Source of the DNA: Gamarada debralockiae
Taxonomy: Eukaryota > Ascomycota > Leotiomycetes > Helotiales > Hyphodiscaceae
Length of the DNA: 64,000 nucleotides
Direction: 5' to 3'
Assembly: GCA_002803225.1 (NCBI GenBank)
Contig: NXFV01001098.1
Span: 27,199 to 91,198 of the forward strand
Numbering within the stretch: the first letter of the stretch is position 1; every line of letters begins with the position of its first letter. A program made the translations under genes and the position numbers. Below, piece after piece: positions 37,901 through 49,176 of the stretch. The notes beneath the pieces were generated by a model that worked only from the letters and a program-made list of their open reading frames with translations, ran no database searches and was not told the DNA's origin.

Positions 37901-38590
37901 GATCCTGACTGCCACAGCCTGCCACATTGCCCCTTTCCTGGATGCCCCTCAAGCTCTGGCCCAAATCTCAGCATGTGGCTAGTTTCCAATAGCTCGTTTT
38001 GTGCTATCAGAAAGGCTCTCGCGCCTCTCGTCAGAGGGGTCAAGGCAAATCGACAGACCTGTATCAGCATCTACGGCTAGGGGCCACTGGATGACCCAAC
38101 ATCGAAGCCTTTTCACCCGCACCTTCCCTCATTTGTATTCTGACAGCAGGCCAGACTTCAAAGCGCCTTCAGCTTGCTTCCGCCCTTCCCTCTCCAACTC
38201 TCGTTTAGTACGGATAATATACATCCAGGGACATCTCACGTCTTTCACATTCGTTGTGATACCATACTATCGTTCAATTCCCAAGTGTCCGCTGGTAAAG
38301 ACACTTACACGACTGAGAGCAACTCCCACCTACTGACGCGACTTGATGTAGGCAGACCCAACTCTGCTCCGACCTCGAGAAACCTTGCTGATTAGCAACA
38401 GTACCTGACCGACAAAGTAGCTTTCACATCCATGAACTACTCATAATCATAATTTCACCTTCAGTCACTCGCTCAACGAAGGATCATTGCTTGCGTTTTC
38501 AGAAGCCCGGGTCAAGCTCAGGACAATACGAGACTTCTTGCTGTCTCGTCGACCATTCCATCCTAATCGAAAAGCAAGAACACCGCCGCC
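31985..38590. other. 6.6-kb gene-free region
   Basis: ORFs up to about 190 codons occur on both strands but lack domains, splice partners and sensible composition. Present are an inverted repeat at 36733-36839, a poly-T tract near 36280, and a duplicated GATAAAGTTG-type motif at 36306-36345. The final 400 bases (pyrimidine-rich, many CA dinucleotides) are probably the promoter and long leader of the GT2 gene. Confidence 0.45.
36733..36839. repeat. Imperfect inverted repeat, MITE-like, 107 bp
   Basis: The left arm (36733-36768, with TTGTAGCGAGACAAGGG) and the right arm (36802-36839, with CCCCTGCCTCGCTACAA) pair with few mismatches around a loop of about 33 bases. The size and long arms fit a miniature transposon. 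I see no clean flanking duplication, so the superfamily is open. It could also simply be a hairpin. Confidence 0.5.
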
Positions 38591-41500
38591 ATGGGTTTAG
38601 GAAACTATTTCAAGACGAAGAAGCCTGAGCCACCGGCGCCAGCGCAGATGTCAGAGAAGCCAGTATCAACACCATCACCACTCGCAAATTATAATATGGA
38701 ACTCCAACCTCCGGCATTTAGAGGTGGTTCATCGAGGAATTCAATTTCCAACAGATCGACACAAAGTTCAACTTTCTTGGACGACATCAAACATGAAGTT
38801 ATGGTGAACTACCTTTACCAACAACAATGTTCGCATCTCTGGGTCAGTGATGGAAGTGGAGAGATCGAGGGTGTTCTCCTTAGGAAGTCGAGAAACACAT
38901 ACATGGCATGCCCGCCACAATTAGGCAGTTCACCGTTCGCCGCTGCTTGTGCAGCACTTAATGTCCAGGCAAGAATACATTCTTCGGGAAGTTGAGGACC
39001 TTGCTAACCTTTCCCAGTGTGCTATGACAGTCAACTCGAGAGTCATCAAGACTTTCCTTCAATGGTCGCCTGATGCGGTAGATGTTCCCCTATTGAACGG
39101 TCTCCGGATACAAATTCTTCCCACAATCGAGGATCTTCCCCGAGCGAGAAAGCATCAATTTGCTGCTTTCGTGGCATCAGAAGCATTGTTGATCGTTTGG
39201 GATGACGAGGCGCTACACTTGGTCCAGCGTGCGAAGGCAATTGAATCGGAGCTTATGGAACTTGTATGGAAGACTGGAGATCAAGACGATGAGGAAAAGA
39301 AGGACTCCAACGTTGGAGTCTATGAGATCGATGAGGAGAGTGGAGAGATCATCCCTGAGAAGCGGGGTCTGCACTTGCAAAACACAGTGTTGGTTGCTCT
39401 GACACTGATGTTGATCATGACAGCACTTGGTGCCGGTTTCAGACAACTCGCCATCGAAGTTGACGTGGACCACAGCTACATCCGATTAGCTCTTCTGGCC
39501 TTGACCCCAGTCCAGGTCTTCTTCACCCTTTTCTTCGGGCAAGTTATCATTGGTTGTTTGGCACAGTTGTTCGGTCCCGTCCGACAATTGTCCATTAACT
39601 CTAAGTTCTACTCTGCCCGTGCTCCTCCCCGCATTCAGAGTGCAACCCTTCCCCACATCACCATCCAATGTCCTGTGTACAAGGAGGGTTTGAGCTCTGT
39701 CATTGCACCAACAGTCAAATCCATCAAACAGGCTATCTCCACTTACGAATTGCAAGGCGGTTCGGCAAACATGTTCATCAACGACGATGGTCTTCAAATC
39801 ATCGGCGAAGAGGAGCGACGACAAAGAATCGAATTCTACGCTGATCACAGCATCGGATGGGTTGCAAGACCAAAGCATGGAGACAACTTCATCAGAAGGG
39901 GAAAATGTGAGTGTTTATTGAAAATTCACTGCAGATCATTAGCTGACAATTACCGTAGTCAAGAAAGTAAGCCTCCAAAATATCTCCCAATCATACTGTG
40001 TACAGTGGATGAGGAATGCAAAAATTTCCTGAAAGCTTTGTGATCCACATGACCCGTCATCACTATTCCGGTAGTTGTGGCACGAACTTTCCAACCCAAC
40101 TACCATCTTAGGCGTCGATCTAGCTTACGACCTCACAAAACGACCCTCCACTATGTAGAAACGTCATGGCTTAAATGCTAACGATCTGCTTCTTTTGATT
40201 AGGCTTCCAACATGAACTATGCGCTCCACATTTCCTGCATGGTTGAAGAGAAACTGGCCTTAATTCAACGACCTGTCGACTGGACTCAAGCCGATGAGGC
40301 TCAGGCCTACGAAAGATGCTTGAAAGAAGCCCTTGAGGAGAATGGACGTGCTTGGGCTGATGGTAACATTCGGGTTGGAGATTACATCTTACTAAGTAAG
40401 TCAATCGCAATAGATGATGAATTCCATGTCTTCAAACATCACGTGGATTCTCAGCCTTATCCAACCGCATTGTACTGACGAAATGTAGTTGATTCCGATA
40501 CTCGTGTTCCCGCGGATTGTCTCCTTGATGCCTGCTCCGAGATGGAGCAATCCCCCGAAGTTGGCATCATGCAATTCTCTTCCGGTGTCATGCAAGTCGT
40601 CAATACATACTTCGAGAACGGTATCACTTTCTTCACGAACTTGATCTACAGTGCTATTCGTTACACCGTCTCTAATGGAGATGTTGCCCCATTCGTCGGC
40701 CACAACGCTATCCTTCGCTGGTCTGCCATTCAACAGGTCTCCTATGTTGACGAGGACGGATACGAGAAGTTCTGGTCTGAATCCCACGTGTCCGAAGATT
40801 TCGACATGTCTCTCCGACTGCAAGTGAATGGCTACACGATCCGTTTGGCAGCATGGGCTGGTGATGGATTCAAGGAGGGTGTGTCTCTTACTGTCTACGA
40901 TGAACTTGCTCGATGGGAAAAGTACGCCTACGGCTGCAACGAGCTTTTGTTCCACCCTATTCGCAAATGGATTTACAAAGGCCCATTCACTCCGCTTTTC
41001 CGCACATTCTTGTTCTCCAACATTCGATTCACCTCCAAGATCACTATCATCTCCTACATCGGTACCTATTATGCTATCGGAGCTGCATGGATTATGACGA
41101 CTGCCAACTACTTTGCCATTGGGTGGTTCAACGGTTACTTGGACAAATACTACGTGGATTCGTGGAAAGTTTGGTTCTCCATCATCATCGTCTTCAACGG
41201 TCTCGGAAACATTGCGCTCGCAGTCATGCGATACCGAATCGGCGAGCGAAGCTTGCTCTACGCACTCTTCGAGAACTTCAAGTGGACGATCATGTTGGCA
41301 ATCTTCCTTGGTGGCCTCTCCCTTCACGTATCTCAAGCTCTACTTTCTCACATGTTCGAGGTCGACATGACCTGGGGTGCCACGGCGAAGGAAGCCGAGT
41401 TCTCCAACTTCTTCATTGAAGTGCCCAAGGTGTTGAAGAAGTTCAAGTTCTCCATGCTCTTCTCGATCCTCGGCATTGCGGGTATGATCATTCTCGCCGT

Positions 41501-41630
41501 GGCACCATTCGTGCCATATGACTGGCAAATCAAGGACTTCGTCGCCATTCTCCCCATGGCGACGGTCACGGCCAGTCACTTGCTGTTACCGCTGGCACTC
41601 AACCCAGCCTTGATGACCTTCTCCTGGTAG
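38591..41630 (+). CDS. GT2-family membrane glycosyltransferase (ZtGT2/FgGT2-like)
   Basis: Five exons (38591-38968, 39018-39906, 39959-39966, 40203-40395, 40489-41630) give 869 aa. The N-terminal 240 residues are cytosolic. Two membrane helices follow at about 248-272 and 285-312. The processive GT2 core then carries CPVYKEGL, the metal-binding DSD (Asp491-Ser-Asp493) in LLIDSDTRVPAD, the base region SEDFDMSLRLQ (Glu592-Asp593) and ARWEKYAYGC near residue 630, equivalent to the QxxRW acceptor motif. Several C-terminal helices follow. This matches the fungal GT2 class reported as needed for hyphal growth on solid surfaces and plant infection (ZtGT2, FgGT2). The product polysaccharide is not established. 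Exon 3 is only 8 nt and intron 1 has a GC donor; both are needed to keep FKKASNMNYAL and ALNVQCAMTV in frame. A long antisense ORF here is a shadow. Confidence 0.92.
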
Positions 41631-44540
41631 ACGAATCTACCTCGAATGGAATTTGTTTTCGCGATTATAATGAGGGGGAATTTGGGACTTGTATATGGAG
41701 AAAACCCGAGAAATAGGAGGAAGAAAGATACCATTATGGTGTGGGTAATCGATAATGGAGCAGGTAAGAAAGGGGATAGTCATTATATTGGATTTAACGG
41801 ATAGTTTGCACATGATTTGCTTCACGGCACCAAATCACAGCATCTGGCATAGAAAGAGCACGATGAGCATAGCATTTACACTCCTTTATAATACGATTCT
41901 GAAGGTCCGCGCTTTATTTGGGGAGTTTGATATGATAGGGAGGGATTAGCTTGATGAACACATTCGATTGCAGTTAAGCAATTATATAAAGGACAATGGA
42001 GTTGCTGCTTGATAAGCTGTGCTTGCTATATAGACGCCTCTTCTGGTGGTTGATAAGTCTGTGCTTGTACCTGGTTTGAGAATAACGAGTTTCTTTGAAT
42101 AGATTACAATAATACCGTACACTATGCCCTCGTTCCCTTCGTCTTAATCTGCACGTGCATCACTATCTCGAACTCGTTCTCAAAAGATCTCACAGAAGAT
42201 GGTATCGAAGATGTCCCCCCTCTGTCCGCATCAGACTGCCTCATCTGAACCTTTGTACACAAACATCGAAGCCTCAGCCTCAGCTTATCTTGCCAGCACA
42301 TCTTCTATTCCGGGATCTGGATTCAGCCTCCCTTTCTCCACATATCCCAAGTGTAAGGAGACGGGAGATCGTCACACGGCTCACCCAACGCGGCTGAAGA
42401 GCGGTCAAGGACAGATGCAGACGGGAAGAATCCGTTGGGATCTGGGATATATACTTGGGACACGTACGATGCCTGCGTGGTCCCGTGGCGTAGACCCAGT
42501 TGCGTTTGCCCGGTTTCTCGTGTTTGTGGCATTGTGTAAGACAAAGAACTGAGGCCGGGATGATTGGAAACCTGTAGATAGAGAACCCGGACAACAAACC
42601 GCCAAGCCACGACTTGCATTCCGCGGCCTCAGACTGGAACTACCGCCAACTGTGGCGGTCTCAACACTTCTTCAAAATCAAGACATTTTGTTGGCTTCAA
42701 GTGTCTCGAAACTGCTGTCACTGGCGCGGAAGGAAGGCGGGAGGAGAAAAGGAAAGAAAAGATAGGCTTGCAGATTTCTGTCTTGGGGGTTATACTTGGC
42801 TTGCATATACAGACATCCCACTGTGATTTGTTTCGATAAACGCCTTGATCTTTAGTAAGGCACATTGAGGCAGCACCCAACGGGTCTCGCGCATTTAGAG
42901 TAATCCTTCCCCTCCCAGAGAGAAGAGCTGCACCAAGCCACCGAAAATGCAAACCGAGCTCTGTGGAGGAGATAAGAGTTCGCTGAAACAGGAAAGAGAC
43001 ATTTTACTTCCCTTGGATCCCTGCACGCTTCTAGCTTTCTCAGTTGTGGCATTTCAGATTCGATAGAAACGGGGAGAGAAGAGAGCCGTGCTATCAAAAC
43101 TAGACGTGAATATCCGATGACATTCGATATGCTTCTGATATGGAGAAGATGCAAGGTAAATGTTTCTCGAGGAGGCTCGACTCCTCCGTGCGTTACGGGG
43201 TTTTCAGGGTCTTGGTGCACTTTGGCAGGGGCTGCTGGGATGAATACGAAGAGCAAGGAAGTCTCGCTTGGAAGTGCGGTGCCTGAGCGAGAAACGAGAA
43301 TTTGATAATCGAGGAGGGGCTTAAAGCGGCGAAAATTTTTATGCTCGAGTAAAACGATGCAAAGTAGTTTTGTGCTTACTCCATTTTGATGCATATGCAG
43401 TCATAAATCGCGACTCGGTTATGCAGGGCACTTCACGATAGTGGAACCAGTGCTGTCCTTCGTCCGTAAAACATGAGATAAAGGAAGTCGTGCATTTCAG
43501 CTTACTTTGAAAGATACACATCTCGACCTGCAAATCTATTTGGATGCTGTGGAAGACGCGATTGTTCCAGGCTCAGAAAGCCCATGAGGAGGGCGCTGTG
43601 GAGATTCATCCTGAACACAAATCTGTGGTCTACTATCGTGAAGAGAGCGAGGGCACAGCGCTAAAATTGTCCTGTGAGACCGGCTCAGATCCACTGAAGG
43701 GAGAAGGCTGAAATAGGCATACCGTGACCTGGAGATGACCTTAATTGAGAGTTAATCGAATTTGTAGAGATCGTCGAAGTCAATTTCGGTCCCAAAAGGG
43801 CCACCAAGAGAGGACAAATTCGAGATAGCTCATTTCGACTTTTCGAGCCTCCATCAAAGAGAAAATCTAGAAAGTCGAGCTTTTGGCTGTGCTGCAACGT
43901 TGGATGTAGAATATGCCTGCCGCTGAGAAGGAAGTCGATGTCTTCTCAACGTTCTTCGATGCCAGCATCAACCCAAGAAGCCTTCTCGATCCATGCCATA
44001 AAAAGAATCCAATAGTTTCCCTGCAAGCAGTTGGCCAATTACAACCCCCGAATCACAAGGCGGAAAAATCGCTTCGTATCTTCGACGATCTTTCACTCGC
44101 CACCACCAAACAAACCGCACAGACCGAGCAAATGCAACAGACATCCCGCCAAATTCAAGGAGGACCGTAATCCCAGAAAGTGCATCGACCTCCTTTCCAC
44201 CAATACCGTAACAGCACACGCTCTCCAAATGGTTCCACCTTCGGGATGGGCCCCGTTTATCCCTGTTCCAAAGAAAATAGGTGGGTCGCCAGCATACCAA
44301 GCTCAGAAACAAAAAAAAGTCCGAGATATTGTTCGCTGGCCTCGTCATTTTACTCCAATGGCCTTTTTGATAGTTGCTTGCTTGTGTCGCCCTCGTTATC
44401 GATAATTATTTTTCTAGATACTCGTTGAATCTAGAAATCACGGTCGCTACATACATTGCAGTTCTATTATTTGGTTCTTAGAGCTCGTTTTAAGTTTATT
44501 TAATAGGTTACTTCTCTGTGGAGAGGTAGAGACAGCAGAT
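41631..44540. other. 2.9-kb intergenic region
   Basis: No gene was recognised. A short direct repeat (TTGATAAG..CTGTGCTTG) occurs twice between 42010 and 42070. ORFs such as 42852-43394 on the minus strand have no domain or splice structure. Confidence 0.45.
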
Positions 44541-45993
44541 ATGAAGGCAACGAGTTGGAGAAGTTTCGCGACGGCAACGGTGGGATTGATTGCTGGAGCG
44601 AGTGCGCAGACCGGACAGTTGACGGATTTGGGGACTTTGTTGAATGGGCAGAAGAATTTGACGACGTTTTATGGTTTGATTCAGGTATGTTGTGTTGGTG
44701 CTGGAGACGTCCAAGCTTCACAAGAGACGCGTGAAGGGAGTGCTGACGGGCTTGATCAATTAGAAATATCCCGACATTTTGTTGCAATTGCCTTCATCCC
44801 AGGGTGTTACTGTAAGTTTACCCCCAATTCTGCGTCCTGGCATCCACTTTCTGGAGTCCATGTGCTGATGTTCTCAGATTCTTGCTCCCAACAACGATGC
44901 CTTCAACAAAATTCCCTACTCCTCACTCAATGATGCATTTAAGAACAACGACCAAGATGTTATTACCAATGTTCTCGAATACCACATCTTACAAGGCACA
45001 CGACTTGCGGCGCAATTGACTCCCGGAACGCCAGTCTTCATCCCCACACTTTTGACAAGCACCGAATACACAAACGTCACTGGAGGACAGAGAGTAGAGA
45101 ACGTAGAGCAAGCTGGAAATGTGGTGGTCTTCGTCAGCGGGCAAGGCAGCAGAAGTACCTTGACCCAGGCAGTACGTCCTCCCTGTCGAAGTTCTGATCT
45201 CGGGTACTATGATAAACAAGCAAGCTAACAACTACATTAGGATCTCACCTTCAATGGTGGCGTTGTCCAAGTAATTGACTCCCTCCTCATCCCTCCCTCC
45301 AATGTCTCCAACACCGTCAACGCATTCAACCTCACCTCCCTCGAAGGCGCCCTCTACGCCTCCAACCAAATGACCACCTTCTCAGACACCCCCAACGTAA
45401 CTATCCTCGCCCCAGCTAACGAAGCCTTCCAAAACCTCGGCCCCGCCATCTCAAACATGACTTCCAACGAGCTCGCCACAGTCATGGACTACATGCTCCT
45501 CCCACAAATCGTCTACTCCACCGGCCTCACAAATGGCACCAAGTTCTTGACCCAGCAAGGCGAGAACATCACTGTGCTGCACAATGGAAACAATGTCTAC
45601 ATCAACTCTGCGCAGTTGCTTACCACGGACATTTTAATTGCCAATGGAGTAATGCACATCATTGACAATGTGTTGAATCCTCAGGGGCCCAGTGCTCAGC
45701 CAAATCCTCAGCTCGCTACTCAAGTCCCTGCCTTTGCATCTGCCAGCGTGGTTCAGGACTTGCCTTTCACCACTGCTATTCCTTGCACCGTCTCCTGCCC
45801 GGTGTCCAGCACGAGTGGAAGCTCTGGATCGGTTACCAGTAGTGCGAGCATCAAGGCTACCAGCACCGGCGCTTCAACTACCACTCACTCTTCGAGTTCT
45901 AGCAAGGGACTTGCGGCTGCGATGGCGAGGGAGACTGGTTTCGGCGCTGCGGGTTTGATGGTTGCTCTGGGAGGCGCAGTTTTGATGATTTAA
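44541..45993 (+). CDS. Fasciclin (FAS1) domain protein, GPI-anchored
   Basis: Four exons (44541-44684, 44764-44811, 44878-45171, 45241-45993) encode 412 aa. A signal peptide is visible (MKATSWRSFATATVGLIAGASA). Two FAS1 domains follow. The first has VTILAPNNDAFNKI and VLEYHIL with GGVVQVIDSLLIPP. The second has NVTILAPANEAFQNLG, DYMLLPQIVYS and NGVMHIIDNVL. A Ser/Thr-rich stalk (SSTSGSSGSVTSSASIKATS) leads to a hydrophobic C-terminal tail (GAAGLMVALGGAVLMI), as in GPI-anchored wall or plasma-membrane proteins. Many N-x-S/T sites are present. FAS1 domains act in adhesion; no enzyme activity is implied. The splice sites are canonical and phase 0 at every intron. Confidence 0.92.
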
Positions 45994-48900
45994 GATGCCA
46001 TATCCAGGAAAGTTAGATTGGTTGTTTGGAGTTTCCTTGGAGATTCGCGCATTTTTATATTGATGCCTTTGATGATTTGGAAGCGAGGAGTATGCGAGCG
46101 AATGCCAAAAGATGATACCTCTTTTACGAGCAGGAATTAGGTGCCTAGCATACTCTAATTTAATGTAATGCCATTTCCTGCTGAGGCGCTTGTACATATC
46201 CATTTGCCTTTCCTGTCTCCTGCTGCTGTCTTGGCAGATCCTGGTGAAGCTTCGTTTCTTTCAGTATATATTAATCTTGATATCCTCACCCTTCATTTCG
46301 TATCCTTCCTTTCTCTTATTTCTTCTCTTTCCTATCATTAACATCCCATCTCCTGAGCCATGTTCGTTCACTTGCTCAAGTGGGCAAGCGAAGGTTGTTC
46401 ATAACCACCCAAAGACCACAGCCACTTAACCCTCACGTGAATGAGATAATGCTTTTCTAGAATCCGAATCTACGTTCCTCCTTCTGGCTTTCTTCGTGCA
46501 TACTTAAGACACTATCACAGTCGCAGTTCCCCATTTCCCCGTCTGCTTAGCATCCACTCCTGACCATCGCGGCCTTGATGAGACTTCCGCATTTTCCTAA
46601 GTTCACCATCGTTGCCGTTGTCAAAGCACTGGCTTCAACTTGAGAAATATGAGATTCCTCTCAATTCAATGCGAATTATTGGATTCCAGCACTTTAGGCA
46701 TCTCATAGAACTTTTATTCGTCTCAAAATGAAATCCACAGTCCTGCTTCTTCTGAGTCGATGGTTTTCAGTATTGAGTTTGCCAGGCTGGAGGTCAAAGG
46801 ATGTAAAGAGCACTAAATAGTCGTGGAGCTGTTCACGGCCTCGGGGGTGAATTTGGTGTAGTTGGATGGACAGTAGCCCAGTAGATATGAGTTGTCTTAG
46901 CTCTCTGGCTATTTCGCTCCTCCTTCAACACGATCACTGAACCAATTTCAACAATTCAAATCATGGAGGTCAATCAAGATCGCACTCTCAGCTGCCAGAT
47001 TCATCAATGGTTAGGTTACGCTTGTGCGTGGACACAAGAGGCTAATTCAACGAAGAGAGGAGAACTGTGACCCTCTTATGTTCACCTCATGGAGAGAAAG
47101 ACTCTCGTTGATGTAATTATTGTAGTTGGTGCAGGGGTATGTTCAAAGCCATCGACAACGATCATTGCATTATCATACTTTCAATCTACTTATTTTTCAA
47201 CTTGGCATTTACGTTTGTGACCCTTACTTGTGTTCGTGTTTAGTACTGACTTGAATCCCAACACAAGGCATCATCCCCCCCTCTTTCTTCCCCGGCTCCG
47301 ACTCCTCGAATTCTGCATCTTTATCTTCGGTATCTTGCCCTCTCTTAGGGCTCCTCGTACTTCTTACATACCTCAACTAACTTCGTCGGCTTTGGTTTGC
47401 CTGCCAAATGAAATTACTTCGAATCTCTCCAAGTACGAACCCCGCACAGAACTGGCAGCTTGGGAGAGGGGAGTCAAAATCTCGCCCCTCTGGACCACAA
47501 CTGACCTTGCAGGCGCAGGGTGATGATCACTTTCTTCAAACTTGAGCCAAGTCATCACTTGGAAGACTCGACTTTAATTTGATCAGTACTGCGAATACAA
47601 CCACCCATTCGAAGGCTAAACCATCCATGGTATAACCAAAAGTTTGTGATTGCGAGATCGCGCTCGAAACCTTCCGTGCCTATTTGTACTCAAAAGTCGA
47701 GTTCAAGGCATTCCTAGAGGTCTCGAGCAAGAAGAGCATTTGCCCCAGCTAGCTTCTTTCCGCTGATAAGCATCGATTTTGGCATTGCTACTGGCCCAGC
47801 CCGTCTTAGCCGGGCTCTCTTGAGGCCAAATACCATAATGCTCACGTTCGGTAGTGTGGCGTGAAGAAATGTTGAAAGGCTTCTAGGAGAAGGGGATTGA
47901 ATTCTGGATTGCGGGTTGAGTTTCGTCGCCATGGTTCGAAGAGGGGAAGTCGTTGGAATACGGGCAATTTGATTGTGATGTTCCAAGCTTTACTGACTCG
48001 CTGTACTCCGACGAGAAGATCACGCGGTGAGAGGAGGAAGATGGCTTCGGTGATTTCGGGAGCTGGAAAACTCGTTCTTGTGCTAATGCCTTTTGCATTT
48101 TGGGCTTGACTCTTTTTCGTTTCATTTTGGTTGTCGCTGTGCTTCTGAAGTGGAACTTGAGAAATGGTATGAGGTTATATAGTGCGGCTCAAGGCAACAG
48201 CCCCGTCAGGCTGAGATGGGGGTTATCGATGAACCATGCGCCATTGACTCGGCGTTGCCCCGCATCGAAACGGTGAAATTAAGAATCAAGAACTCGAATC
48301 GAAGTTCACGGCACTGTACCGAGTGTACGCTCACCAAGCCGCTGCAAACATGAGATCAACTTTCACTCAATCAACGCTGCCGATGAAGTAGTTCTACTTA
48401 GCCCTATCCATCTGTCCAACCCAAAACCAAAGTCTACTCGATATAGACTCCACAGTCATGGATTGATTCTCGTTGACTCACACTTGGAATTGAGCTTTGG
48501 CTTTGCTCAGGGTCAACGGCAGAATGGGCGTGTATCCGTGCTCGACTTCGATGCTATATTTGCAATGTGATCTTGTCCAAGAACATATTAATGGGCCGCA
48601 GGGCTGCCTAGGTCATTTGGCCATTGGGCTATAGAAACCACACATCTGAAGTCTATACAATTGTCTAAGACGGTCATGATATTGTAGAAGGTTCATAGAG
48701 AAGGCAAGTCGAGAACTTCGATTGCCAAATTCGAATTGCAACAGAATGGAGTCAACTGGGCACGTGTCAGACAAAGGAGACAGTGAATTTATGACCATCT
48801 GGATAACACAAGTCCAATCCCATAGCTGCAGTAATATGCGAAGCTTCCATTGTAAGGCAACGACCTTTCAAATACGTATCACTATAGTCGAATCTAGGGG

Positions 48901-49176
48901 AAGAAATTTATCGCCACGACCATTGAACAGACGCGTACCTGAGAACACCCCTGTCACCGGCAGCGGAAGCTCTTCCCCGTCAAGCCCAGCACCACCAGCC
49001 AATTCGGAGCTACAAGCACAACCCTCTGCAGCACTCTGCCGTGAGATGAGAGAACCATTTAATTTATTGCTTAACCGTCTGTCGTTTCCTTGCACTTCTT
49101 CCATTTCTTCGAAACTCTTGAGCCTTCGAGCTGGCTCTCGGATGCTTCCTCTCCAACGCTCCTAGACTCGACCAAG
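45994..49176. other. 3.2-kb intergenic region
   Basis: No supported gene. Minus-strand ORFs at 47714-48125 are Ser/Arg-rich with no recognised domain. The 3' part contains the promoter and leader of the GH3 gene. An in-frame TTG at 49090 extends the GH3 frame but is not a likely start. Confidence 0.45.

Noticed and set aside
40401..41336. 311-codon antisense ORF inside the GT2 gene
   Set aside because: It mirrors the GT2 exon 5 codon pattern, has no domain, and overlaps a well-supported gene.
49090..49176. In-frame 29-codon N-terminal extension of the GH3 frame
   Set aside because: It begins at TTG, not ATG. The ATG at 49177 gives a normal cytosolic tail and membrane helix.
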